Source: JARBAU01 sp040414675
GTDB lineage: Archaea; Thermoproteota; Nitrososphaeria; Nitrososphaerales; Nitrososphaeraceae
Assembly: GCA_040414675.1 (NCBI GenBank)
Contig: JBEDUN010000069.1
Location: 1-64,000, forward strand
Direction: 5' to 3'
Length of the DNA: 64,000 bases
A program made the position numbers and the translations under genes. Under the pieces are notes generated by a model. The model was not told where the DNA came from, did no database searches, and saw nothing but the letters and a program-made list of their open reading frames with translations. The first letter of the stretch is position 1. Each line of letters opens with the position of its first letter. Shown in pieces: positions 15,272 to 24,519 of this stretch.

Positions 15272-16694
15272 GCAGGGCCGCCAATTTAGGCATGTGAACG
15301 TCTACCTGTTCCTTGATAAGCAAGTTATAGTAGTTTACAAGTATATCTACCATCAATAGGATCCCAATACCAGAGCCAAAGACATTCAATACATTAGACG
15401 CGGATGCAAGGAGACCAATGACAATTCCCCCAACTATCGTTACTGACGGGATATATTTGGCAAGTAGCACCTCGACTGAACTTTCCGATCTTCGAAATCC
15501 TGGCACCTGAACATCAGCATCGAGCAAGTTCTTCGCTGCAGACTTGGGTGACAGACCGCCTAGCTCTACCCATAGTTTGCCGAAAAGCGTAACAATTGTT
15601 GTCATAAACAGTATATATACGACTGCCCTTAACGGGTCCTGGGAAGCTGTATCCAAGCTATTTGGCGAGGTCACGTAATACAATAGTCCACCAGTAGGGC
15701 TTCTTGGGTTGGATGGGTCGTACTGTGCAATGTAGTTAAAGACAGCATTATCATTCTGTGGATTATAGTTAGCCCATAGCATTTGCCCCATAAATACTGC
15801 GTTGGCAAGCAGTGCAGAGGACAGTATTACAGGTATGTTCGAGGTATACAGCAGCTTTATGGGATATACCGCAGTAAATCCCCTATATTTCGTTGATACT
15901 ATAGGTATATCTATGTGAATTCCCTGGACATAGACCAGAATCAACAGTACTAGTGCTGTAACTATCAATCCAAATATGCTTGGCAACTGTCCTGACCTAA
16001 AGAATGCATCACCAAAGTGTCCATTAGCTATAGAGTCTATAGTAAACGGAATGACACCTACCGGTCCGTCCTGCGCAGGTACTGGGCTAAAGATAGACCA
16101 AAGTATACCCTGAGCAACTCCAGCCATAATGAATAGACTAATTCCAGAACCTAGTCCCCATCCTTTCTGAACTAGTTCGTCGAGCAGCATAACGATCAGA
16201 CTAGCACTAACAAGTTGGGTAACCACGATTGCAATATACTCTGGCCGTGCAACCAAGTGGCCGTACACACTTGTACCGTATAATGAGCCTTCTGCGACGA
16301 TGACTACTATAGTAACGATCTTTGTAGCCGAAGTAAACAGAGACCGATCATCGGCATTCTTAAAGTTTAGCTTTATTAATTCAGAACCTTTCAAAAGCTG
16401 CATCAACAATCCGGCCGTAACTATAGGTCCAATACCAAGCTCCAATAACGTTCCTTGCTGTGCAGCAAAGATTACTCTAGCAAATGCTAGAAAGTCAAAT
16501 TTGGGATCATTCGTGACACCGTACAGTGGTATCTGTCCCATTATCAAATAAGCAAAAAGAGCTATCCCACTCCATACGAATTTTTCATTCAGCGTTATCT
16601 TTTTCTTGGGTTTTTCTACCTGTGGTATATACCTTGAAATGGCCTTTATTATACGTCTAAATGTGCTCTCGTCACTCTGCATTGTGTTTTTCAT
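15258..16694 (-). CDS. secY: Preprotein translocase subunit SecY
   Basis: The channel subunit of the Sec translocon. The 478-residue protein has about ten hydrophobic segments, including FVWSGIALFAYLIMGQIPLYG near residue 45, the plug-side GPIVTAGLLMQLLKGSEL, and the cytosolic loop IPIVSTKYRGFTAVYPIKLLYTS before TM7. Length and segment order match archaeal Sec61alpha/SecY. It overlaps both rpl15 and adkA, showing tight coupling in the spc operon. Confidence 0.96.
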   Translation of the reverse strand: MKNTMQSDESTFRRIIKAISRYIPQVEKPKKKITLNEKFVWSGIALFAYLIMGQIPLYGVTNDPKFDFLAFARVIFAAQQGTLLELGIGPIVTAGLLMQLLKGSELIKLNFKNADDRSLFTSATKIVTIVVIVAEGSLYGTSVYGHLVARPEYIAIVVTQLVSASLIVMLLDELVQKGWGLGSGISLFIMAGVAQGILWSIFSPVPAQDGPVGVIPFTIDSIANGHFGDAFFRSGQLPSIFGLIVTALVLLILVYVQGIHIDIPIVSTKYRGFTAVYPIKLLYTSNIPVILSSALLANAVFMGQMLWANYNPQNDNAVFNYIAQYDPSNPRSPTGGLLYYVTSPNSLDTASQDPLRAVVYILFMTTIVTLFGKLWVELGGLSPKSAAKNLLDADVQVPGFRRSESSVEVLLAKYIPSVTIVGGIVIGLLASASNVLNVFGSGIGILLMVDILVNYYNLLIKEQVDVHMPKLAALLGRK

Positions 16695-17118
16695 TAGATG
16701 ATTCTACTACCTCCCCACCTGACTTCTCTACCTTCTCTCGAGCGTTTTCAGAAATATTGTTGATATGTACCTCGAACTTGCCATTAATTTGACCTCCTCC
16801 CAATAACTTGTCATAACCCAAAGAATTCAGGTCTAAAACGTACATACCCTTTGAATTTTTCTTGCTTTCTACCTGGATCAATGAATCGAGATCTCGGACA
16901 TTAATCCACTTGTTGACAATGTTTGGATTAGGTGTTTTAGCACTATGATGACCGAATCGATCTGGTTCTTCAATTACGGTACGGATCCAAAGATGCTTAT
17001 GTTTGCCAGCATTACCGACACCACCACGGCTACCTGATGCTCTGTGTTGACCAATCTGGCCCCACCCGCAGTATCTACTGCCTCTTTGCCTTCTAATTTT
17101 TCTAAATCTGGTCGCCAT
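16672..17118 (-). CDS. rpl15p: Ribosomal protein uL15
   Basis: Large-subunit protein. The basic N-terminus MATRFRKIRRQRGSRYCGWGQIGQHRASGSRGG carries the glycine-rich loop that enters 23S rRNA, and the C-terminal part (YVLDLNSLGYDKLLGGGQ) is the globular domain. I start at ATG 17118, since the seven codons upstream are not part of the family. The last bases overlap the secY start. Confidence 0.94.
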   Translation of the reverse strand: MATRFRKIRRQRGSRYCGWGQIGQHRASGSRGGVGNAGKHKHLWIRTVIEEPDRFGHHSAKTPNPNIVNKWINVRDLDSLIQVESKKNSKGMYVLDLNSLGYDKLLGGGQINGKFEVHINNISENAREKVEKSGGEVVESSNEKHNAE

Positions 17119-17199
17119 GATCTTTATACAATCCTCCATTACAAACAGGAATGTGTTCTACAATCAATCTAATCACCTTAATTAACCTTTTCTGACTGT

Positions 17200-17655
17200 T
17201 CAAATCATCTTTTGAACAAGGACAATCAAGTCTTTATCCTCTCCCAGAATTCCGTCCTGTGTATACTGCTTTTTTGTACTCTTTTTAAATCCGCCTCGAG
17301 GAGGGCTAAGTGCAAACCAAGGTCTACAATTAATTTTAGAGATTCCGATTTTATCCTCTGCAAGGCCTTTAGCCAACGTCTGTAGATTGGAATAATCTTT
17401 CGGAAGATCTTTTTCGTCAATCGGTTTGTTGCCCATTCTTCTACCCCTCTTTGTCAAGAGTTCCAAAACCATGTCTTGATCAACGTGGCACCAGGCAACC
17501 ACCTCTTTAACTTTTCTTAGCATTCCAAGAGTCTGCGCTGTCTCTGGGACTATAGTTGCATTGAACTTTTTTCCTAAGTTAAGGTACTCTAGAGTAGACT
17601 TTGCCCAATATGGAATATTTACAGTTCCTTTAATTCTAACAACTAGATATGCCAT
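17200..17655 (-). CDS. rpl30p: Ribosomal protein uL30
   Basis: Large-subunit protein of the archaeal/eukaryotic L7/L30 type, about 151 residues. It begins AYLVVRIKGTVNIPYWAKSTLEYLNL, and ends with the archaeal extension holding RPWFALSPPRGGFKK. The codons for Met-Ile before ATG 17655 are dispensable. It lies 9 bases after rps5 in the spc operon. Confidence 0.93.
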   Translation of the reverse strand: MAYLVVRIKGTVNIPYWAKSTLEYLNLGKKFNATIVPETAQTLGMLRKVKEVVAWCHVDQDMVLELLTKRGRRMGNKPIDEKDLPKDYSNLQTLAKGLAEDKIGISKINCRPWFALSPPRGGFKKSTKKQYTQDGILGEDKDLIVLVQKMI

Positions 17656-17664
17656 TATCAATAA

Positions 17665-18300
17665 TCAACCCGCAACATATGTGCTCCTGAGAGCAGAAAA
17701 GATTGCCTTTGAAGTAGACGACATTGTGCTGGTGGAGCCAAAAGATTTCGTCCAAATATCTTTCAAACCTGCTAGTTTGAGCAAGTTTTTGATATTTTCT
17801 CCAGCTACCAGACCAAGCCCCCTAGGACCAGGAATAAGTTCAATCGTAACACTGCCGCCCCTTCCTCGTACCTTGAATGGAATAGAATGGAACTGAGCAC
17901 ATCTACATTCCCAACTACCGCAACCTAATTTTACCGGAATCACATTAAGATAGGCCGCATTTGTTGCCTTATCAATCGCTATACGCATCTGTGAAGCCTT
18001 ACCTTTACCAATGCCAAACCATCCAGCTTCGTTTCCTACCGCAACAAGTGCATTAAATCTGGTCATTTCTCCAGCATCAGTCTGTTTTTGGACTATTCCT
18101 ACATGAATAACTTCGCTTTTTATGTCAGGTAGTAAATGCCTAACTATCTCAGATTCTTGGATCCTCATTCCGTTTTCATAGACCTCGTCCATAGATTTTA
18201 TTTTGCCAGTCGATACCAAGAGCCCGAGACTTGTGCGTGGTTTCCACTCTGCCAATGATGGTTGTTGTGGTTGCCTGCTTTGTGAATACTGTCTACTCAT
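17665..18300 (-). CDS. rps5p: Ribosomal protein uS5
   Basis: Small-subunit protein near the decoding site and mRNA entry. The double-stranded RNA-binding-like domain is recognised by RFNALVAVGNEAGWFGIGKGKASQMRIAIDKA, followed by the archaeal GCGSWECRC insertion and the C-terminal RGRGGSVTIELIPGPRGLGLVAGE motif. The N-terminal 20 residues are Gln/Ser-rich and disordered. The 211-residue length is normal for archaea. Confidence 0.96.
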   Translation of the reverse strand: MSRQYSQSRQPQQPSLAEWKPRTSLGLLVSTGKIKSMDEVYENGMRIQESEIVRHLLPDIKSEVIHVGIVQKQTDAGEMTRFNALVAVGNEAGWFGIGKGKASQMRIAIDKATNAAYLNVIPVKLGCGSWECRCAQFHSIPFKVRGRGGSVTIELIPGPRGLGLVAGENIKNLLKLAGLKDIWTKSFGSTSTMSSTSKAIFSALRSTYVAG

Positions 18301-18307
18301 ATATCTA

Positions 18308-18922
18308 TTACCTACCTACTTCACCCTCATCTGTAGCGGTAGAGGGGCTGCTCGCAGGTACCCCTTTCATTAAGTCATCTTTTAACTTTTGAACATGATC
18401 AGGGTAATCTTCAGGCTTTAATCCATTTTTTAGCAATGTGGAAAATCGTGATTCGTATTTTGATTTGTCCTCTTGAAGCAGCTTTGCATATTCTGCTATA
18501 TGAATACCGTCTAATCTAGCCTGCTCTGGAAATGAGTCATCTGATGCCGGCACGTGCACGCCTGCATCTATTATTCCCTTCAAGCAAGCCCCAACTCGAC
18601 TTGTATATGGGTTCATTCCAATATACAGTACTGCCCGATTGTAATTCTTTTTAATACATTTGCTGCCTAGCAGAATTCCAGTCAAGTAACAAGCAGGAAG
18701 GCTATTTAACGATCCGTTCCATCCTTGTTTAGCAAGTTCTCTGCTATGGGCAGAGACGAGCACTTTGTCTCCTTTAATATCTGGAATCAGTAACCTTGTC
18801 ATAATGTTCTGATTTGTGATCTTTATCGTTATGAATTGATGTCGACCAACTAGAATTGCAGCTCTTTTCCTATAATTTGTCTTATGCTGCCTAATCCTTT
18901 TTATGGTATGAATATAACGCAT
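18308..18922 (-). CDS. rpl18p: Ribosomal protein uL18
   Basis: Binds 5S rRNA in the central protuberance. Family marks are TNYRKRAAILVGRH near residue 15, ACYLTGILLGSKC and RVGACLKGIIDAGVHVPASDDSFP. The 204-residue length with a C-terminal Ser/Thr-rich tail fits archaeal uL18. It is the first spc gene in view; larB lies 70 bases upstream in the same direction. Confidence 0.95.
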   Translation of the reverse strand: MRYIHTIKRIRQHKTNYRKRAAILVGRHQFITIKITNQNIMTRLLIPDIKGDKVLVSAHSRELAKQGWNGSLNSLPACYLTGILLGSKCIKKNYNRAVLYIGMNPYTSRVGACLKGIIDAGVHVPASDDSFPEQARLDGIHIAEYAKLLQEDKSKYESRFSTLLKNGLKPEDYPDHVQKLKDDLMKGVPASSPSTATDEGEVGR

Positions 18923-18991
18923 TTTAACGATTCTCCGTCATTTCAAAGATTATGACCCAAACCATACAAAGCACTTATAAACGTTTGAAAG

Positions 18992-19828
18992 TCAGTCTGT
19001 CCTTCTATTCTTTGACTGAACATGGGCTTTATGCATGGAATTATTGGCCCTTTTTAGATAAAATCGTTTTGCTATAAGTGCAGCAAAGGCGCCTGCCCCG
19101 ATACCATTATCGATATTTACAACGGCTAACCCAAAGGTGCAGCTTTGGAGCATAGAGGCAAGGGCAGCCCGACCTGCCGATCCAAATCCATAGCCTACAG
19201 AAGTGGGTACCCCTATTACAGGTAGATTTACCATAGATGACACCACCGATGCAAGTGCACCCTCCATACCAGCAACAACCACGATTGCCTCTACATCCTG
19301 CTCTACCATCGTTTGTAGTGCTGGAAAAAGTCTATGCAGGCCAGCAATTCCTACGTCGTACGAAATTAGTGAACCACATTCCATAGACTTGGCAATCAGT
19401 CTAGACTCCTCAGCTATACCAATATCAGAAGTTCCTGCACAGACTATTCCAATCTTTGGAACTTCCTTAGATAGGACGATAGATTTATGCGAGACCAGGA
19501 TTGTAGAGCTCAACTTGCCAACTTCGATGCAAAGCCCTCTTTTCCTTAACAAACTCACAATCTTTGGCAAAGCAATTTTCTGAATTCTGCTAACAACAAC
19601 GGAATTGTTGCACTTCATTATAGCATTTACAATCTTGATAATCTCTGTTATGGATTTGTATTCTCCGAAAACAACTTCAGGTACACCCTTTCTAGCTTCA
19701 CGACCAGTGTCAAGCTGAGCTATATTCTCGGCCGCAAACTCTATAGAATGGAGTGAAATCTTTTTCTCAACATCATCTATGCTAAGTCGGCCTTTTGCAA
19801 AATCTTGTAGGATGGTCCGGATATTCAT
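18992..19828 (-). CDS. larB: LarB, nickel-pincer cofactor synthesis (NaAD carboxylase/hydrolase)
   Basis: LarB carboxylates the pyridinium ring of nicotinic acid adenine dinucleotide at C5 and releases AMP, the first step to the nickel-pincer nucleotide. The N-terminal 100 residues include LDTGREARKGVPEVVFGEYKS; the C-terminal PurE-like domain has CAGTSDIGIAEES, GMEGALASVVSS, PVIGVPTSVGYG and NIDNGIGAGAFAA. The 278-residue length is slightly above usual because of a basic tail. It is followed upstream by malate dehydrogenase on the same strand, and larC and larE lie divergently beyond it. Confidence 0.92.
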   Translation of the reverse strand: MNIRTILQDFAKGRLSIDDVEKKISLHSIEFAAENIAQLDTGREARKGVPEVVFGEYKSITEIIKIVNAIMKCNNSVVVSRIQKIALPKIVSLLRKRGLCIEVGKLSSTILVSHKSIVLSKEVPKIGIVCAGTSDIGIAEESRLIAKSMECGSLISYDVGIAGLHRLFPALQTMVEQDVEAIVVVAGMEGALASVVSSMVNLPVIGVPTSVGYGFGSAGRAALASMLQSCTFGLAVVNIDNGIGAGAFAALIAKRFYLKRANNSMHKAHVQSKNRRTD

Positions 19829-19879
19829 TAGTTGATTGGATTACTCAAAAATGAGCAAATAAAAGCATTACATCGAGAG

Positions 19880-20794
19880 TTAGAGAGTGAATGTACCAAT
19901 TGCTTCCTTCACACTAGCAACTCCTTTTGAGAATATTGCCTGCTCAGAATCGTCCAACTGTAATTCTACTATCTTTTCTACACCTTGAGAACCAATTATG
20001 GCGGGGACCCCTATACACACGTCCTGAGCCCCATACTCTCCTTCGAGTAAAGTAGAAACAGGAATAATTGATCTCTTGTCTTTTATCATGGATTCAATCA
20101 TTGTAGCGACTGCATTTCCTGGTGCATGTGTTGTTGCTCCTTTGAGAGATATTACCTGTGCCGCTACTGCTTTTGTGTTTTGGAAAATTTCGTTTGCCTG
20201 TTGTTCGGTAACGAATTTGTTCAATGGAATACCAGCCACTGTCGAGTACCTGAGAAGTGGTAGCATGTTTTCACCGTGCTCGCTTATAACCATACCCTGA
20301 ATTGAATCATTTGATATATTCGTTGCATTATGAATAAAATACTTGAACCTAGACAAGTCCAGCATTCCACCCATGCCCATAATCTTGTTTTTTGGAGCTC
20401 CTGTAACTTTCAATAGTAAATGGGTGAGCGGATCTAAAGGATTAGTAACCATGATGGAAACTGCATTAGATGCGTAATTCTTAACCTGGTTCGAAACACC
20501 CTTGATTATTTCTGCATTTGTCCTTAGCAGATCCATCCTCGTCATGCCAGGCTTTCTCCCAACACCAGCTACTATTACCACAAAGTTTGAACCCTTCATA
20601 TCCTCATAAGTATTGGAACCTGACACTTTACAGTCAATACCTCTTTCAGAAAGCTGATTGTTAATGTCCAAGGCCTCCCCTTGAGGAAGACCTTTAATGA
20701 TATCAAGTAAAAGAATATCATCCAATTCTCTCAAAGCACAATTTAATGCCACAGAGGCTCCGACTTTGCCTGATCCAATAATAGTAATTGTCAT
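19880..20794 (-). CDS. mdh: Malate dehydrogenase (LDH-like family)
   Basis: NAD(P)-dependent oxidation of malate to oxaloacetate. The Rossmann motif GSGKVGASVA is at residues 7-16, with Asp at the end of strand two (LLLDI), which favours NAD. The specificity loop GRKPGMTRMDLL has Arg where lactate dehydrogenases carry Gln, so malate is preferred. Catalytic Asp/Arg are in LDLSRF, and the proton-relay His is in SEHGENM. At 304 residues it matches archaeal LDH-like MDH. Sharing a locus with lar genes is notable, but a functional link to lactate or malate racemisation is speculation. Confidence 0.9.
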   Translation of the reverse strand: MTITIIGSGKVGASVALNCALRELDDILLLDIIKGLPQGEALDINNQLSERGIDCKVSGSNTYEDMKGSNFVVIVAGVGRKPGMTRMDLLRTNAEIIKGVSNQVKNYASNAVSIMVTNPLDPLTHLLLKVTGAPKNKIMGMGGMLDLSRFKYFIHNATNISNDSIQGMVISEHGENMLPLLRYSTVAGIPLNKFVTEQQANEIFQNTKAVAAQVISLKGATTHAPGNAVATMIESMIKDKRSIIPVSTLLEGEYGAQDVCIGVPAIIGSQGVEKIVELQLDDSEQAIFSKGVASVKEAIGTFTL

Positions 20795-20800
20795 TAAAAC

Positions 20801-20822
20801 TTGACAATAGTCAAATATTTAT
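20801..20822 (-). promoter_or_regulatory. mdh promoter with inverted repeat
   Basis: On the minus strand, TATA-like sequence (about 20815-20822) lies some 25 bases before the mdh ATG. Between them, TTGAC-AATA-GTCAA (20801-20814) is a perfect 5-bp inverted repeat. A bound protein there would block RNA polymerase, so it is a candidate repressor site. Confidence 0.4.
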
Positions 20823-20974
20823 AAATCTTCAATATTCATTTAGCTTGAAATTTTGATATTATTTCGTAATCTCTGACCAAGGCGGATCTGTTCAGAACTC
20901 GACCTACATCTAGCATTCAGCAGTACTAGAGAACAGACTAGAATGAATTGAATGTTTAGAAGATTGTCTTTAAC

Positions 20975-21103
20975 TCAGGCGCAGTTCCATTTCTTGCATT
21001 GCAAAATCTGAATAACACCATTATTTATCTTAAAGTTGAGAATTAAATGGTTTCCATCCACTAGCAGGTCGATTGTGTAAAGTCCGATAAGGTCGTATTG
21101 CAT
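20975..21103 (-). CDS. Possible 42-residue small protein in the mdh-larC gap
   Basis: In the 360-base gap between mdh and larC, ATG 21103 opens a 42-codon frame with protein-like strand composition (GLYTIDLLVDGNHLILNF, ending CKKWNCA) and two C-terminal cysteines. A TATA-like AT-rich block lies just upstream. There is no other support, and I do not recognise it. The remainder of the gap (20823-20974) shows nothing. Confidence 0.25.
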   Translation of the reverse strand: MQYDLIGLYTIDLLVDGNHLILNFKINNGVIQILQCKKWNCA

Positions 21104-21114
21104 GAATAGTCTCA

Positions 21115-21149
21115 AATAATATATTGACAAAAGGATAAGTTAACTTATC
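21115..21149 (+). promoter_or_regulatory. larC promoter with perfect 16-bp palindrome
   Basis: AATATATT (about 21117-21124) is a TATA box some 30 bases before the larC ATG at 21155. GATAAGTTAACTTATC (21134-21149) is a perfect palindrome lying between the TATA box and ATG, where the transcription start must be. A repressor bound here would switch off the larC-larE-desulfurase genes. The regulator is unknown; a nickel- or lactate-type signal is only a guess. Confidence 0.55.
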
Positions 21150-21154
21150 AAACA

Positions 21155-22402
21155 ATGAGAGACCTTACGGTAATTGATTGTCAGGTTAGCGGTATCTCTG
21201 GAGATATGCTGCTATCATCCCTAGTTCACGCAGGTGCAGAAGAAAAAAAGGTCTTGCAAGCAGTTTTTTCCTGTCAGGACTTTCTTTCTGGAAGCAAGAT
21301 AAAAAGTGCTAGATTCAAAAAAAAGCCTGTCGGAGGGTTCAATGTCACAAGATTTGAGTCTGAATATGAGGAGAAGCAAATTACTCGAAGAGGTATTGAT
21401 ATGTACAGATCTTTGGCATCATGCGTTGATTCTCTTGATTTAGAATCTACTGCAAAGTCGTTCGCGTTGGAATCATTCAAATCCATTCTATTAGCCGAGG
21501 CAGAGGTGCATGGTGCTAGTGTTAACGAGGTGAATTTGCACGAGACTTCAAGTATAGACACATTTGTTGATCTCGTTGGCTGTGCCACCGCATTGCAAGA
21601 TCTTGACTTGTTCAATTGTAGTATTGTATCTACAAAGGTGGCCGTTGGTAGCGGCACGGTACACTTTTCACACGGAACAGTACCTAATCCCAGTAATGCA
21701 ATTTTACAGATCTTTAAAGGTAAGCCATTCGTCCTAACTGCAGGTCAAGCCCATGAAGAGGTGACTACTCCTACTGGAGCGGCAATGCTCGTAAACCTTG
21801 CTGCAAAGAGTGTCGGCTACTATCCAGATATGCTCCCAGATACAATTGGCTACGGGGCTGGAAGAAAATCGTTGAAAAGAGTCCCAAATATCCTAAGGTT
21901 AGTTTTAGGCAAGTCCCACGTTGCCTATCAAGCCAGTCCAGATTCAGTAACCATCTTGGAAACTAATTTAGACGATATCTCAGGTGAATTGGTCGGACAT
22001 CTGATTGATAGTTTGGCAGAACGCGATGTTAAGGATGTCACGATCCTCCAAGGCATCACAAAGAAAAACAGGCCTAACTACATTGTTAAAGTTATATGCG
22101 AAAATACCAAAGTAAATTCAGTGTTAGACACGATATTTAATGAGACGGGCACTATGGGCATAAGAATTCAAGAACAAATGCGCCTTGTATTGCCTAGAAG
22201 TATTATTACCGTACCTGTTTCAATAGGCGGTAGTAAATGCAATGTGCAAGTAAAGGTCGCCAAAGATTTACATAATTCCATTATAAACGCTAAAGTTGAG
22301 TATGAGGACGTAAAATCTATCTCTTCACGGCTTGGTCTCCCATTGAGAATCGTTAGGGAACAGGTGAATGCACAGATCGCTAAGAAGATGTTTCCTAGGT
22401 AG
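21155..22402 (+). CDS. larC: LarC, nickel insertion for the pincer cofactor
   Basis: LarC uses CTP to insert nickel into the pincer nucleotide. Seen are the start VIDCQVSGISGDMLLSSLVHAG, the central HETSSIDTFVDLVG, VAVGSGTVHFSHGTVPNPS, EEVTTPTGAAML and, in the second half, LETNLDDISGELVGHL. At 415 residues it is a full-length single gene. In Lactiplantibacillus the two halves need a programmed frameshift; here they are one uninterrupted frame. It begins a plus-strand operon with larE (7 bases downstream) and a cysteine desulfurase. Confidence 0.93.
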   Translation: MRDLTVIDCQVSGISGDMLLSSLVHAGAEEKKVLQAVFSCQDFLSGSKIKSARFKKKPVGGFNVTRFESEYEEKQITRRGIDMYRSLASCVDSLDLESTAKSFALESFKSILLAEAEVHGASVNEVNLHETSSIDTFVDLVGCATALQDLDLFNCSIVSTKVAVGSGTVHFSHGTVPNPSNAILQIFKGKPFVLTAGQAHEEVTTPTGAAMLVNLAAKSVGYYPDMLPDTIGYGAGRKSLKRVPNILRLVLGKSHVAYQASPDSVTILETNLDDISGELVGHLIDSLAERDVKDVTILQGITKKNRPNYIVKVICENTKVNSVLDTIFNETGTMGIRIQEQMRLVLPRSIITVPVSIGGSKCNVQVKVAKDLHNSIINAKVEYEDVKSISSRLGLPLRIVREQVNAQIAKKMFPR

Positions 22403-22409
22403 ACTCAAA

Positions 22410-23219
22410 ATGGGTTCAATTGCTGATTTGGATAGGCTAGTCGATTGGTTTATCGAGCACAATAGTGGAGTTATTGTGGCGCTCTCTGGTGGGGTTGATA
22501 GTGCAATAGTTGCATTGGCAGCAAAAATAGCACTAGATAAACGTGCTCTGGCTATTACAGCAAATTACAAGACACTCGCAAGTGAAGAACTTGCGTCGGC
22601 GAAATCTGTGGCAAGAGAAATAGGTATAAATCATGAAATAATCGAATATAGCGAGCTTGACAATTCTCTGTTCAGGAAGAATGACGAACTTCGATGTTAT
22701 TATTGCCGCAGTGAGCTAGCAAAAAGGCTCGTCTTATACGGAAAGCAAGTAGGTATATCTCTTATTACAGATGGAACTCAGGTTGATGATGCTAGTGATA
22801 TAAGGCCAGGAATGAGGGCGATTACTGAAAATGGTATCAAAAGTCCGTTGGTGGAGGTAGGGCTAGACAAATCAAGTATACGCTCAATCGCAAAAGCATA
22901 TGGCCTTTCCGTCTTCGATCGTCCTTCAAATTCTTGTCTTGCATCCAGATTGCCCATGGGAGTTGAAGTTACGGCAGAAAGACTTGCCAAGATAGAAAAT
23001 GCTGAAGAAGTTGTAAAGAGGTTATTCAATGTGAGGCAAGTTAGGGTCAGAGACCACGGTGAAATAGCTAGAATCGAGGTTGGTGCAGGAGAGATTTCTA
23101 GGCTGTTCGATAGGAACAAACTCTCAACCCTTGATCTCAAACTTAGAATGTTAGGGTTTAAATATGTCTGTTTAGACGCACGGGGCTATCGCACTGGAAA
23201 TCTAGTTATATTAGATTGA
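22410..23219 (+). CDS. larE: LarE, sulfur insertase for the pincer cofactor
   Basis: An ATP-dependent PP-loop enzyme that turns the two carboxylates of the nucleotide into thiocarboxylates. The PP-loop ALSGGVDSA is at residues 24-32. Cysteines are Cys96 and Cys99 (RCYYCR) and Cys176 (SNSCLASR); the last matches the sulfur-donating position of the single-Cys LarE. A C-x2-C plus a third Cys fits the class proposed to hold a 4Fe-4S cluster and recycle sulfur rather than sacrifice a Cys, as I recall the family. ATG 22410 is chosen because it follows the larC stop and the earlier in-frame ATG sits inside larC. Confidence 0.9.
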   Translation: MGSIADLDRLVDWFIEHNSGVIVALSGGVDSAIVALAAKIALDKRALAITANYKTLASEELASAKSVAREIGINHEIIEYSELDNSLFRKNDELRCYYCRSELAKRLVLYGKQVGISLITDGTQVDDASDIRPGMRAITENGIKSPLVEVGLDKSSIRSIAKAYGLSVFDRPSNSCLASRLPMGVEVTAERLAKIENAEEVVKRLFNVRQVRVRDHGEIARIEVGAGEISRLFDRNKLSTLDLKLRMLGFKYVCLDARGYRTGNLVILD

Positions 23220-23240
23220 TACTATATCGTATTCTTACCT

Positions 23241-24467
23241 TTGACAGCAGATAGTGCTTCTTTAAGCGTCACAACATCGGATCATACTGATACAATCTAT
23301 TTGGATAATGCGGCTACAACACCGGTACTCGAAGAAGTATTTCTCGAAATGATGCCATATCTTAGAGTACACTATGGTAATCCTTCGTCATTGCACAGTA
23401 AGGGATATGTCGCTAAACGGGCTATTTCAATAGCAAGAAATAAAGTCGCATCAATAATTGGAGCATCAGATAAGGAAATAATCTTTACCTCTGGCGGCAC
23501 AGAATCTAACAATTTAGCTATAAGAGGAGCGGCTTTAGAATGTAGAGCAAAAAACCCGGGAAAATCGCATTTAATTACTAGCAAGATAGAACACGAATCG
23601 GTGTTGGAACCTTTTAGAAACCTGGAAAAAAATGGATTTGAAGTGACTTATCTTCCTGTCTCAAATCAAGGTATAGTTAACATTGATACTTTGAAGGAAT
23701 CAATCTCTAGTTCGAGGACTGCTCTAGTAAGCGTCATGCTAGTAAATAATGAAGTTGGAACTATCCAACCAGTAAAGGAAATTTCTAATATAATTCGCCT
23801 TACAAATAAAGAAATATTATTTCATTGTGACGCTACACAAGGAGTAGGCAAAATCCCTATTAACGTGCAGGATCTGGGAACAGATTTAGTCACGATATCT
23901 TCACACAAAATAAATGGTCCTAAAGGCACTGGCGCTCTTTACGTTCGACATGGCGTAAGAATAGACCCTTTGCTTCTTGGGGGTGGACAAGAAACATTAT
24001 TTCGATCAGGAACAGAGAATGTGTATGGTATAGTAGGATTTGGCAAAGCCTGCGAGATTGCCTTATTGAAATTGACTGAGAACAAACACAACGTATCAAA
24101 AATGCGCGACTACCTAGTTAACAAAATTATCAAGATTATTCCTGGTACACGCTACAATGGTTCAAAAATTCACAGAATTTCCAATAATGCTCATTTCACG
24201 TTTTCAGGTGTCAATGGCGAGGCCTTGGTAATGAAACTGGACGAATATGGCATTGCAACCTCCACCGGCTCTGCATGTTCCTCAAGAAAACAAAGGTCTT
24301 CCCATGTCTTAAAGGCCATGGGATTTTCATATGATGAAATCACCGGTTCACTCAGAATAAGCATAAGTGCAAGGAATACAATTCACGAGATGGATCGATT
24401 TGTCATGATATTATCGAAAGTTATCTACGAGTTAAGGAAATTCTCTCCAATAAATTCTCAATTGTAA
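23241..24467 (+). CDS. Cysteine desulfurase (NifS/IscS type)
   Basis: A PLP enzyme that takes sulfur from cysteine as a persulfide. Class-V aminotransferase marks are IYLDNAATTP near residue 20, YGNPSSLHSKG, SGGTESNNLAIRG, the PLP lysine in TISSHKINGPKG, and the active-site cysteine loop TSTGSACSSRKQRSSHVL. It is about 408 residues from a TTG start at 23241; no suitable ATG exists before the core. It lies 21 bases after larE, so it may feed sulfur to LarE as well as to Fe-S or tRNA thiolation pathways. That link is inference. Confidence 0.92.
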   Translation: MTADSASLSVTTSDHTDTIYLDNAATTPVLEEVFLEMMPYLRVHYGNPSSLHSKGYVAKRAISIARNKVASIIGASDKEIIFTSGGTESNNLAIRGAALECRAKNPGKSHLITSKIEHESVLEPFRNLEKNGFEVTYLPVSNQGIVNIDTLKESISSSRTALVSVMLVNNEVGTIQPVKEISNIIRLTNKEILFHCDATQGVGKIPINVQDLGTDLVTISSHKINGPKGTGALYVRHGVRIDPLLLGGGQETLFRSGTENVYGIVGFGKACEIALLKLTENKHNVSKMRDYLVNKIIKIIPGTRYNGSKIHRISNNAHFTFSGVNGEALVMKLDEYGIATSTGSACSSRKQRSSHVLKAMGFSYDEITGSLRISISARNTIHEMDRFVMILSKVIYELRKFSPINSQL

Positions 24468-24519
24468 ATACATGAATTCCGGGAACATTCTTATTCTAGA
24501 TTTTATAAATTGAAAAATA

